Shown: positions 34,001 to 46,900 of the stretch, piece after piece
How positions within the stretch are numbered: position 1 is the first letter of the stretch
How the letters are laid out: each line of letters opens with the position of its first letter
The notes under the pieces: model-generated
What the model saw: the letters and a program-made list of their open reading frames with translations, nothing else
What the model was told of the DNA's origin: nothing
The model's database searches: none
Translations under genes and position numbers: made by a program
Assembly: GCA_920105625.2 (NCBI GenBank)
Contig: OV050031.1
Span: forward strand, 84,267,995-84,331,994
From: Clusia tigrina
Lineage: Eukaryota > Arthropoda > Insecta > Diptera > Clusiidae
Direction: 5' to 3'
Length of the DNA stretch: 64,000 nt

Positions 34001-37000
34001 CCCCTATCTGCCTAAATCAGCGTCGCAGCCTCTGTCAGCATTTCTGTAGGCGTCTCAGTCGCTGTCGATTGGGGGGTCTGCTGCTTTCTCTATGCCTATA
34101 TTTAACATTATCTGCCTCAGTCGGCGTATCAGTAGGCGTCACAGCCACTGTCAGCTTCTCTGTAGGCGTCTCAGTCGCTTCCGCTGTCGATTGGGGGGTC
34201 TGCTGCCTTTTATATACCTATATCTACCACTATCTGTCTCAGTCGGCGTCTCAGTCAGCTTTTCAGTCGCTGCCGCTGTCGATTGGGTTGTCTGCTGCCT
34301 TCTCTATACCTATATCTACCCCTATCTGCCAAATTCGGCGTCTCAGTCGGCGTCGCAGCCTCTGTCAGCGTCTCTGTAGGCATCTCAGTCGCTGCCGCTG
34401 TCGATTGAGGGGTCTGCTGCCTTCTCTATGCCAATATCTACCACTATCTGCCTCAGTCGGCGTCTCAGTCGGCTTCTCAGTCGCTGCCGCTGTCGATTCG
34501 GTTGTCTGCTTCCTTCTCTATACCTATATCTACCCCTTTCTGCCTCAGTTGGCGTCGCAGCCTCTGTCAGCGTCTCTGTAGGCGTCTCAGTCACTGCCAC
34601 TTTCAATTGGGGGGGATCTGCTGCTTTCTCTATGCCTATATCTATCCCTATCTGCCTCATTCGATGTCTCAGTCGGCGTTGCAGCCTCTGTCAGCGTCTC
34701 TGGAGGAGTCTCAGTGCCTGCCGCTGTCGATTGGGGGGTCTGCTGCCTTCTCTATGCCTATATCTACCCCTATCTGCCTCAGTCTGCATCGCAGCCTCTG
34801 TCAGCATCTCTATAGGCGTCTCAGTCGCTGCCGCTGTCGATTGGGGGGTCTGCTGCCTTCTCTATGCCTATAGCTACCCCTATCTGCCTCAGTCGGCGTC
34901 TCAGTCAGCTTTTCAGTCGCTGCCGCTGTCGATTGGGTTGTCTGCTGCCTTCTCTATACCTATATCTACCCCTATCTGTCAAATTCGGCGTCTCAGTCGG
35001 CGTCGCAGCCTCTGTCAGCGTCTCTGTAGGCATCTCAGTCGCTTCCGCTGTCGATTGAGGGGTCTGCTGCCTTCTCTATGCCAATATCTACCACTATCTG
35101 CCTCAGTCGGCGTCTCAGTCGGCTTCTCAGTCGCTGCCGCTGTCGATTGGGTTATCTGCTGCCTTCTCTATACCTATATCTACCCCTATCTGCCTCATTC
35201 GGCGTCTCAGTCGGCGTCGCAGCCTCAGTCGGCATCTCAGTCGGCTTCTCAGTCGCTGCCGCTGTCGATTGGGGGGGTCTGCTGCCTTCTCTATGCCTAT
35301 ATCTACCACTATCTGCCTCAGTCGGCGGCTCAGTAGGCGTCACAGCCCCTGTCACCGTCTCTGTAGGCGTCTCAGTCGCTGCCGCTGTTGATTGGTGGGT
35401 CTGCTGCCTTCTCTATGCCTATATCTACCCCTATCTGCCTCATTCGGCGTCTCAGTCGGCGTCGCAGCCTCTGTCAGCGTCTCTGTAGGCCTCTCAGTCG
35501 CTGCCGGTGACGACTGGGGGGTTTGCTGCCTTCTCTATGCCTATATCTATCCCTATCTGTCTCAGTTTGCGTCGCAGCCTGATTTCTGTTGGCATCTCAG
35601 TCGCTGCCGCTGTCGACTGGGGGGGTCTGCTGCCTTCTCTATGCCTATATCTACCACTATCTGCCTCAGTCGGCGTCTCAGTAGGCGTCACAGCCCCTGT
35701 CACCGTCTCTGTAGGCCTCTCAGTCGCTGCCGGTGACGACTGGGGGGTTTGCTGCCTTCTCTATGCCTATATCTACCACTATCTGCCTCAGTAGGCATCT
35801 CAGACGGCGTCTCAGTCGGCGTCGATGGAGGCGTCGCAGCCTCTGTCAGCGTCTCTGTAGGCGAATCAGTCACTGCCACTTTCAATTGGGGGGGATCTGC
35901 TGCATTCTCTATGCCTATATCTACCCCTATCTGCCTCGGTCGGCATCGCAGCCTCTGTCAGCATCTCTGTAGGTGTCTCAGTCGCTGCCGCTGTCGATTG
36001 GGGGGGTCTGCTGCATTCTATATGCCTAAATCTACCCCTATCTGCCTCAGTAGGCATCTCAGTCGGCTTCTCAGTCGCTGCCGCTGTCGATTGGGTTGTC
36101 TGCTGCCTTCTCTATACCTATATCTACTCCTATCTGCCTCAGTCGGCGTCGCAGCCTCTGTCAGCGTCTCTGTAGGCGTCTCAGTCGCTGCCGCTGTCGA
36201 TTGGGGGGTCTGCTGCCTTCTGTATGCTGATATCTACCCTTATCTGCCTCAGTCGGCATCTCAGTCGGCGTCGCAGCCTCTGTCAGCGTCTCTGTAAGCG
36301 TCTCAGCAGTTGCCGCTGTCGATTGGGGGATTATGCTGCGTTATTTATACATATATCTAAACCTATCTGCCTCAGTCGGCGTCGCAGCCTCTGTCAGTAT
36401 CTCTGTAGGCGTCTCAGTCGCTGCCGCTGTCGATTGGGGGGTCTGCTGCCTTCTGTATGCCTATATCTACCCCTATCTGCCTCATTCGGCGTCGCAGCCT
36501 CTGCCAGCGTCTCTGTAGGCGTCTCAGTCGCTTCTGCTTTCAATTGGTTGGTCTGCTGCTTTCTCTATGCCTATATCTACACCTATCTGCATCAGTCGGC
36601 GTCGCAGCTTCTGTCAGCGTTTCTGTAGGCATCTCAGTCGCTGCCCCTGTCGATTGGGGGGGTCTCCTGTCTTCTCTATGCCTATATCTACCGCTATCTG
36701 CCTCAGTAGGCACCTCAGTCGGCGTCGCAGCGTCTGTCAGCGTCTCTGGAGGCGTCTCAGTGCCTGCCGCTGTCGATTGGGGGGGGGTCTGCTGCCATCT
36801 CTATGCCTTTATCTACCCCTATCTGCCTCGGTCGGCGTCGCAGCCTCTGTCAGCATCTCTGCAGGCGTCTCAGTCTCTGCCGCTGTCGATTGGGGGGTCT
36901 GCTGCCTTCTCTATGCCTATATATACCCCTATCTGCCTCGGTCGGCGACGCAGACTCTGGCAGTATCTCTGCAGGAGTCTCAGTCGCTGCCGCTGTCGAT

Positions 37001-40000
37001 TGGGGGTCTGCTGCCTTCTCTTTGCCTATATCTACCCCCATCTGCCTCAATCGACGGCTCAGTCGGCGTCGCAGCCCCTGGCAGCGTCTCTGTAGGCAGT
37101 TCAGTCGCAGCCGCTGTCGATTGGTGGAGGTCTGCTGCCTTCTCTGTGCCTATATCTACCCCTATCTGCCTCAGTCGGCGTCTCAGTCGGATTCGCAGCC
37201 TCTGTCAGCGTCTCTGTAGGCGTCTCAGTCGCTTCCGCTGTCGATTGGGTTGTCTGCTGCCTTCTCTATACCTATATCTACCCCTATCTGCCTCAGTTGG
37301 CCTCGCAGCCTCTGTCAGCGTCTCTGTAGGCGTTTCAGTCACTGCCACTTTCAATTGGGGGGATCTACTGCTTTCTCTATGCCTATATCTATCCCTATCT
37401 GCCTCATTCGATGTCTTAGTCGGCGTTGCAGCCTCTGTCAGCGTCTCTGGAGGCGTCTCAGTGCCTGCCGCTTTCGATTGGGGGGTCTGCTACCTTCTCT
37501 ATGCCTATATCTACCCCTATCTGCCTCAGTCTGCGTCGCAGCGTCTGTCAGCATCTCTATAGGCGTCTCAGTCACTGCCGCTGTCGATTGGGGCGTCTGC
37601 TGCCTTCTCTATGCCTATAGCTACCCCTATCTGCCTCAGTCGGCGTCTCAGTCGGCGTTGCAGCCTCTGGCAGCGTCTCTGTAGGCGTCTCAGTCGCTGC
37701 CGCTGTCGATTGGGGGGGCCTGCTGCCTTCTCTATGCCTATATCTAACCCTATCTGCCTCAGTCTGCGTCGCAGCCTCTGGCAGCGTTTCTGTAGGGAGT
37801 CTCAGTCGCTGCCGCTGTCGATTGGGGGGTCTGCTGCCTTCTCTATGCCTATATCTACCCTTATATGCCTCAGTCTGCGTCGCAGCCTCTGTCAGCATTT
37901 CTGTAGGCGTCTCAGTCGCTGCCGATGTCGATTGGGGGGTCTGCTGCCTAATATATGCCAATATCTACCACTATCTGCCTCAGTCGGTGTCTCAGTAGGC
38001 GTCACAGCCCCTGTCAGCGTCTCTGTAGGCGTCTCAGGCGCTGCCGCTGTCGATTGGGGGTCTGCTGCCTTCTTTATGCCTATATCTACCACTAGCTGTC
38101 TCAGTCGGCTTCTCAGTCGCTGCCGCTGTCCATTGGGTTGTCTGCTGCCTTCTCTATACCTATATCTACCCCTATCTGCCTAAATCAGCGTCGCAGCCTC
38201 TGTCAGCATTTCTGTAGGCGTCTCAGTCGCTGTCGATTGGGGGGTCTGCTGCCTTCTCTATGCCTATATATACCCCTATCTGCCTCGGTCGGCGTCGCAG
38301 CCTCTGGCAGTATCTCTGCAGGCGTCTCAGTCGCTGCCGCTGTCGATTGGGGGTCTGCTGCCTTCTCTTTGCCTATATCTACCCCCATCTGCCTCAATCG
38401 ACGTCTCAGTAGGCGTCGCAGCCCCTGTCAGCGTCTCTGTAGGCAGTTCAGTCGCAGCCGCTGTCGATTGGTGGAGGTCTGCTGCCTTCTCTGTGCCTAT
38501 ATCTACCCCTATCTGCCTCAGTCGGATTCGCAGCCTCTGTCAGCGTCTCTGTAGGCGTCTCAGTCGCTTCCGCTGTCGGTTGGGGGTCTGCTGCCTTCTC
38601 TATGCCTATATCTACCCCTATCTGCCTCAGTCTGCGTCGCAGCCTCTGTCAGCATTTCTGTAGGCGTTTCAGTCGCTGCTGCTGTCGATTGGGGGGTCTG
38701 CTGCCTTCTCTATGCCTATATCTACCACTATCTGCCTCAGTCGGCGTATCAGTAGGCGTCACAGCCCCTGTCAGCTTCTCTGTAGGCGTCTCAGTCGCTG
38801 CCGCTGTTGATTGGGGGGTCTGCTGCCTTCTCTATGCCTATATCTACCACTATCTGCCTCAGTCGGCGTCTCAGTCGGCTTCTCAGTCGCTTCCGCTGTC
38901 GATTGGGTTGTCTGCTGCCTTTTCTATACCTATATCTACCCCTATCTGCCTCAGTTGGCGTCGCAGCCTCTGTCAGCGTCTCTGTAGGCGTTTCAGTCAC
39001 TGCCACTTTCAATTGGGGGGGATCTACTGCTTTCTCTATGCCTATATCTATCCCTATCTGCCTCATTCGATGTCTCAGTCGGCGTTGCAGCCTCTTTCAG
39101 CGTCTCTGGAGGCGTCTCAGTGCCTGCCGCTGTCGGTTGGGGGGTCTGCTACCTTCTCTATGCCTATATCTACCCCTATCTGCCTCAGTCTGCGTCGCAG
39201 CCTCTGTCAGCATCTCTATAGGCGTCTCAGTCGCTGCCGCTGTCGATTGGGGGTCTGCTGCCTTCTCTATGCCTATAGCTACCCCTATCTGCCTCAGTCG
39301 GCGTCTCAGTCGGCATCGCAGCCTCTGGCAGCGTCTCTGTAGGCGTCTCAGTCGCTGCCGCTGTCGATTGGGGGGCCTGCTGCCTTCTCTATGCCTATAT
39401 CTAACCCTATCTGCCTCAGTCTGCGTTGCAGCCTCTGGCAGCGTCTCTGTAGGGAGTCTCAGTCGCTGCCGCTGTCGATTGGGGGGTCTGCTGCCTTCTC
39501 TATGCCTATATCTACCCTTATCTGCCTCAGTCTGCTTCGCAGCCTCTGTCAGCATTTCTGTAGGCGTCTCAGTCGCTGCCGCTGTCGATTGGGGGGTCTG
39601 CTGCCTAATATATGCCAATATCTACCACTATCTGCCTCAGTCGGTGTCTCAGTAGGCGTCACAGCCCCTGTCAGCGTCTCTGTAGGCGTCTCAGGCGCTG
39701 CCGCTGTCGATTGGGGGGTCTGCTGCCTTCTTTATGCCTATATCTACCACTAGCTGTCTCAGTCGGCTTCTCAGTCGCTGCCGCTGTCCATTGGGTTGTC
39801 TGCTGCCTTCTCTATACCTATATCTACCCCTATGTGCCTAAATCAGCGTCGCAGCCTCTGTCAGCATTTCTGTAGGCGTCTCAGTCGCTGTCGATTGGGG
39901 GGTCTGCCGCTTTCTCTATGCCTATATTTAACATTATCTGCCTCAGTCGGCGTATCAGTAGGCGTCACAGCCACTGTCAGCTTCTCTGTAGGCGTCTCAG

Positions 40001-40999
40001 TCGCTGCCGCTGTCGATTGGGGGGTCTTCTGCCTTTTATATACCTATATCTACCACTATCTGTCTCAGTCGGCGTCTCAGTCAGCTTTTCATTCGCTGCC
40101 GCTGTCGATTGGGTTGTCTGCTGCCTTCTCTATACCTATATCTACCCCTATCTGCCAAATTCGGCGTCTCAGTCGGCGTCGCAGCCTCTGTCAGCGTCTC
40201 TGTAGGCATCTCAGTCGCTGCCGCTGTCGATTGAGGGGTCTGCTGCCTTCTCTATGCCAATATCTACCACTATCTGCCTCAGTCGGCGTCTCAGTCGGCT
40301 TCTCAGTCGCTGCCGCTGTCGATTGGGTTGTCTGCTTCCTTTTCTATACCTATATCTACCCCTTTCTGCCTCAGTTGGCGTCGCAGCCTCTGTCAGCGTC
40401 TCTGTAGGCGTCTCAGTCACTGCCACTTTCAATTGGGGGGGATCTGCTGCTTTCTCTATGCCTATATCTATCCCTACATGCCTCATTCGATGTCCCAGTC
40501 GGCGTTGCAGCCTCTGTCAGCGTCTCTGGAGGAGTCTCAGTGCCTGCCGCTGTCGATTGGAGGGTCTGCTGCCTTCTCTATGCCTATAGCTACCCCTATC
40601 TGCCTCAGTCGGCGTCTCAGTCGGCGTCGCAGCCTCTGTCAGCATTTCTGTAGGCGTCTCAGTCGCTGCCGCTGTCGATTGGGGGGTCTGCTGCTTTCTC
40701 TATGCCTATATTTAACACTATCTGCCTCAGTCGGAGTATCAGTAGGCGTCACAGCCACTGTCAGCTTCTCTGTAGGCGTCTCAGTCGCTGCCGCTGTCGA
40801 TTGTGGGGTCTGCTGCCTTTTCTATACCTATATCTACCACTATCTGTCTCAGTCGGCGTCTCAGTCAGCTTTTCAGTCGCTGCCGCTGTCGATTGGGTTG
40901 TCTGCTGCCTTCTCTATACCTATATCTACTCCTATCTGCCAAATTCGGCGTCTCAGTCGGCGTCGCAGCCTCTGTCAGCGTCTCTGTAGGCATCTCAGT

Positions 41000-43900
41000 C
41001 GCTGCCGCTGTCGATTGAGGGGTCTGCTGCCTTCTCTATGCCAATATCTACCACTATCTGCCTCAGTCGGCGTCTCAGTCGGCTTCTCAGTCGCTGCCGC
41101 TGTCGATTGGGTTGTCTGCTGCCTTCTCTATACCTATATCTACCCCTATCTGCCTCATTCGGCGTCTCAGTCGGCGTCGCAGCCTCAGTCGGCATCTCAG
41201 TCGGCTTCTCAGTCGCTGCCGCTGTCGATTGGGGGGTCTGCTGCCTTCTCTATGCCTATATCTACCACTATCTGCCTCAGTCGGCGTCTCAGTAGGCGTC
41301 ACAGCCCCTGTCACCGTCTCTGTAGGCGTCTCAGTCGCTGCCGCTGTGGATTGGTGGGTCTTCTGCCTTCTCTATGCCTATATCTACCCCTATCTGCCTC
41401 ATTCGGTGTCTCAGTCGGCGTCGCAGCCTCTGTCAGCGTCTCTGTAGGCCTCTCAGTCGCTGCCGGTGACGACTGGGGGGTTTGCTGCCTTCTCTATGCC
41501 TATATCTATCCCTATCTGTCTCAGTTGGCGTCGCAGCCTGATTTCTGTTGGCATCTCAGTCGCTGCCGCTTCGACTGGGGGGGTCTGCTGCCTTCTCTAT
41601 GCCTATATCTACCAGTATCTGCCTCAGTCGGCGTCTCAGTAGGCGTCACAGCCCCTGTCACCGTCTCTGTAGGTGTCTCAGTCGCTGCCGCTGTTGATTG
41701 GTGGGTCTGCTGCCTTCTCTATGCCTATATCTACCACTATCTGCCTCAGTAGGCATCTCAGTCGGCGTCTCAGTCGGCGTCGATGGAGGCGTCGCAGCCT
41801 CTGTCAGCGTCTCTGTAGGCGAATCAGTCACTGCCACTTTCAATTGGGGGGGATCTGCTGCATTCTCTATGCCTATATCTACCCCTATCTGCCTCGGTCG
41901 GCATCGCAGCTTCTGTCAGCATCTCTGTAGGCGTCTCAGTCGCTGCCGCTGTCGATTGGGGGGGTCTGCTGCATTCTATATGCCTAAATCTACCCCTATC
42001 TGCCTCAGTAGGCATCTCAGTCGGCTTCTCAGTCGCTGCCGCTGTCGATTGGGTTGTCTGCTGCCTTCTCTATACCTATATCTACTCCTATCTGCCTCAG
42101 TCGGCGTCGCAGCCTCTGTCAGCGTCTCTGTAGGCGTCTCAGTCGCTGTCGATTGGGGGGTCTGCTGCCTTCTGCATGCTGATATCTACCCTTATCTGCC
42201 TCAGTCGGCATCTCAGTCGGCGTCGCAGCCTCTGTCAGCGTCTCTGTAAGCGTCTCAGCAGTTGCCGCTGTCGATTGGGGGATTATGCTGCGTTCTTTAT
42301 ACCTATATCTAAACCTATCTGCCTCAGTCGGCGTCGCAGCCTCTGTCAGTATCTCTGTAGGCGTCTCAGTCGCTGCCGCTGTCGATTGGGGGGTCTGCTG
42401 CCTTCTGTATGCCTATATCTACCCCTATCTGCCTCAGTCGGCGGTTCAGTCGGCGTCACAGCCTCTGTGAACGTCTCTGTAGGTGTCTCAGTCGCTGCCG
42501 GTGTCGATTGGGGTGTCTGCTGCCTTCTCTATGCCTATATCTATCCCTATCTGCCTCATTTGGTGTCTCAGTCGGCGTCGCAGCCCCTGCCAGCGTCTCT
42601 GTAGGCGTCTCAGTCGCTGCTGCTTTCAATTGGTGGGTCCGCTGCCTTCTCTATGCCTATATCTACACCTATCTGCATCAGTCGGCGTCGCAGCTTCTGT
42701 CAGCATTTCTGTAGGCATCTCAGTCGCTGCCCCTATCGATTGGGGGGGTCTCCTGTCTTCTCTATGCCTATATCTACCGCTATCTGCCTCAGTAGGCATC
42801 TCAGTCGGCGTCGCAGCGTCTGTCAGCGTCTCTGGAGGCGTCTCAGTGCCTGCCGCTGTCGATTGGGGGGGTCTGCTGCCTTCTCTTTGCCTATATCTAC
42901 CCCTATCTGCCTCAATCGACGTTTCAGTCGGCGTCGCAGCCCCTGTCAGCGTCTCTGTAGGCAGTTCAGTCGCAGCCGCTGTCGATTGGGGGAGGTCTGC
43001 TGCCTAATCTGTGCCTATATCTACCCCTATCTGCCTCAGTCGGCGTCTCAGTCGGATTCGCAGCCTCTGTCAGCGTCTCTGTAGGCGTCTCAGTCGCTTC
43101 CGCTGTCGATTGGGGGTCTGCTGCCTTCTCTATGCCTATATCTACCCCTATCTGCCTCAGTCTGCGTCGCAGCCTCTGTCAGCATTTCTGTAGGCGTCTC
43201 AGTCGCTGTCGATTGGGGGGTCTGCTGCCTTCTCTATGCCTATATCTACCACTATCTGCCTCAGTCGGCGTCTCAGTCGGCTTCGCAGTCGCTTCCGCGG
43301 TCGATTGGGTTGTCTGCTGCCTTCGCTATACCTATATCTACCCCTATCTGCCTCAGTAGGCATCTCAGTTGGCGTCGCAGCCTCTGTCAGCGTCTCTGTA
43401 GGCGTCTCAGTCACTGCCACTTTCAATTGGGGGGGATCTGCTGCTTTCTGTATGCCTATGTCTATCCCTATCTGCCTCATTCGATGTCTCAGTCGGCGTT
43501 GCAGCCTCTGTCAGCGTCTCTGGAGGCGTCTCAGTGCCTGCCGCTGTCGATTGGGGGGTCTGCTGCCTTCTCTATGCCTATATCTACCCCTATCTGCCTC
43601 AGTCTGCGTCGCAGCCTCTGTCAGCATCTCTATAGGCGTCTCAGTCGCTGCCGCTGTCGATTGGGCTGCCTTCTCTATGCCTATAGATACCCCTATCTGC
43701 CTCAGTCGGCGTCTCAGTCGGCGTCGCAGCCTCTATCAGCATTTCTGTAGGCGTCTCAGTCGCTGCCGCTGTCGATTGGGGGTTCTGCTGCTTTCTCTAT
43801 GCCTATATTTAACACTATCTGCCTCAGTCGGCGTATCAGTAGGCGTCACAGCCACTGTCAGCTTCTCTGTAGGCGTCTCAGTCGCTGCCGCTGTCGATTG

Positions 43901-46900
43901 GGGGGTCTGCTGCCTTTTCTATACCTATATCTACCACTATCTGTCTCAGTCGGCGTCTCAGTCAGCTTTTCAGTCGCTGCCGCTGTCGATTGGGTTGTCT
44001 GCTGCCTTCTCTATACCTATAGCTACCCCTATCTGCCAAATTCGGCGTCTCAGTCGGCGTCGCAGCCTCTGTCAGCGTCTCTGTAGGCATCTCAGTCGCT
44101 GCCGCTGTCGATTGAGGGGTCTGCTGCCTTCTCTATGCCAATATCTACCACTATATGCCTCAGTCGGCGTCTCAGTCGGCGTCTCAGTCGCTGCCGCTGT
44201 CGATTGGGGGGTCTGCTGCCTTTTCTATACATATATCTACCACTATCTACCTCAGTCGGCGTCTCAGTCGGCTTCTCAGTCGCTGGCGCTGTCGATTGGG
44301 TTGTCTGCTGCCTTCTCTATACCTATATCTACCCCTATCTGCCTCATTCAGGGTCTCAGTCGGCGTCGCAGCCTCTGTCAGCGTCTCTGTAGGCCTCTCA
44401 GTCGCTGCCGCTGTCGATTGGGGGGGTCTGCTGCCTTCTCTATGCCAATATCTACCACTATCTGCCTCAGTAGGCATCTCAGTCGGCGTCTCAGTCGGCG
44501 TCGATGGAGGCGTCGCAGCCTCTAACAGCGTCTCTGTTGGCGAATCAGTCACAGCCACTTTCAATTGGGGGGGATCTGCTGCCTTCTCTATGCCTATATC
44601 TACACCTATCTGCATCAGTCGGCGTCGCAGCTTCTGTCAGCATTTCTGTAGGCATCTCAGTCGCTGCCCCTATCGATTGGGGGGGTCTGCTGCATTCTAT
44701 ATGCCTATATCTACCGCTATCTGCCTCAGTAGGCATCTCAGTCGGCGTCGCAGCGTCTGTCAGCGTCTCTGGAAGCGTCTCAGTGCCTGCCGCTGTCGAT
44801 TGGGGGGGTCTGCTGCCTTCTCTTTGCCTATATCTACCCCTATCTGCCTCAATCGACGTTTCAGTCGGCGTCGCAGCCCCTGTCAGCGTCTCTGTAGGCA
44901 GTTCAGTCGCAGCCGCTGTCGATTGGGGGAGGTCTGCTGCCTTCTCTGTGCCTATATCTACCCCTATCTGCCTCAGTCGGCGTCTCAGTCGGATTCGCAG
45001 CCTCTGTCAGCGTCTCTGTAGGCGTCTCAGTCGCTTCCGCTGTCGATTGGGGGTCTGCTGCCTTCTCTATGCCTATATCTACCCCTATCTGCCTCAGTCT
45101 GCGTCGCAGCCTCTGTCAGCATTTCTGTAGGCGTCTCAGTCGCTGTCGATTGGGGGGTCTGCTGCCTTCTCTATGCCTATATCTACCACTATCTGCCTCA
45201 GTCGGCGTCTCAGTCGGCTTCTCAGTCGCTTCCGCTGTCGATTGGGTTGTCTGGTGCCTTCTCTATACCTATATCTACCCCTATCTGCCTCAGTAGGCAT
45301 CTCAGTTGGCGTCGCAGCCTCTGTCAGCGTCTCTGTAGGCGTCTCAGTCACTGCCACTTTCAATTGGGGGGGATCTGCTGCTTTCTGTTTGCCTATATCT
45401 ATCCCTATCTGCCTCATTCGATGTCTCAGTCGGCGTTGCAGCCTCTGTCAGCGTCTCTGGAGGAGTCTCAGTGCCTGCCGCTGTCGATTGGGGGGTCTGC
45501 TGCCTTCTCTATGCCTATATCTACCCCTATCTGCCTCAGTCTGCGTCGCAGCCTCTGTCAGCATCTCTATAGGCGTCTCAGTCGCTGCCGCTGTCGATTG
45601 GGGGGTCTGCTGCCTTCTCTATGCCTATAGCTACCCCTATCTGCCTCAGTCGGCGTCTCAGTCGGCGTCGCAGCCTCTGTCAGCGTCTCTGTAGACCTCT
45701 CAGTCGCTGCCGCTGTCGATTGGGGGGGTCTGCTGCCTTCTCTGTGCCTATATCTACCCCTATCTGCCTCAGTCGGCGTCTCAGTCGGATTCGCAGCCTC
45801 TGTCAGCGTCTCTGTAGGCGTCTCAGTCGCTTCCGCTGTCGATTGGGGGTCTGCTGCCTTCTCTATGCCTATATCTACCCCTATCTGCCTCAGTCTGCGT
45901 CGCAGCCTCTGTCAGCATTTCTGTAGGCGTCTCAGTCGCTGTCGATTGGGGGGTCTGATGCCTTCTCTATGCCTATATCTACCACTATCTGCCTCAGTCG
46001 GCGTCTCAGTCGGCTACTCAGTCGCTTCCGCTGTCGATTGGGTTGTCTGCTGCCTTCTCTATACCTATATCTACCCCTATCTGCCTCAGTAGGCATCTCA
46101 GTTGGCGTCGCAGCCTCTGTCAGCGTCTCTGTAGGCGTCTCAGTCACTGCCACTTTCAATTGGGGGGGATCTGCTGCTTTCTGTATGCCTATATCTATCC
46201 CTATCTGCCTCATTCGATGTCCCAGTCGGCGTTGCAGCCTCTGTCAGCGTCTCTGGAGGCGTCTCAGTGCCTGCCGCTGTCGATTGGGGGGTCTGCTGCC
46301 TTCTCTATGCCTATATCTACCCCTATCTGCCTCAGTCGGATTCGCAGCCTCTGTCAGCGTCTCTGTAGGCGTCTCAGTCGCTTCCGCTGTCGGTTGGGGG
46401 TCTGCTGCCTTCTCTATGCCTATATCTACCCCTATCTGCCTCAGTCTGCGTCGCAGCCTCTGTCAGCATTTCTGTAGGCGTTTCAGTCGCTGCTGCTGTC
46501 GATTGGGGGGTCTGCTGCCTTCTCTATGCCTATATCTACCACTATCTGCCTCAGTCGGCGTATCAGTAGGCGTCACAGCCCCTGTCAGCTTCTCTGTAGG
46601 CGTCTCAGTCGCTGCCGCTGTTGATTGGGGGGTCTGCTGCCTCCTCTATGCCTATATCTACCACTATCTGCCTCAGTCGGCGTCTCAGTCGGCTTCTCAG
46701 TCGCTTCCGCTGTCGATTGGGTTGTCTGCTGCCTTTTCTATACCTATATCTACCCCTATCTGCCTCAGTTGGCGTCGCAGCCTCTGTCAGCGTCTCTGTA
46801 GGCGTTTCAGTCACTGCCACTTTCAATTGGGGGGGATCTACTGCTTTCTCTATGCCTATATCTATCCCTATCTGCCTCATTCGATGTCTCAGTCGGCGTT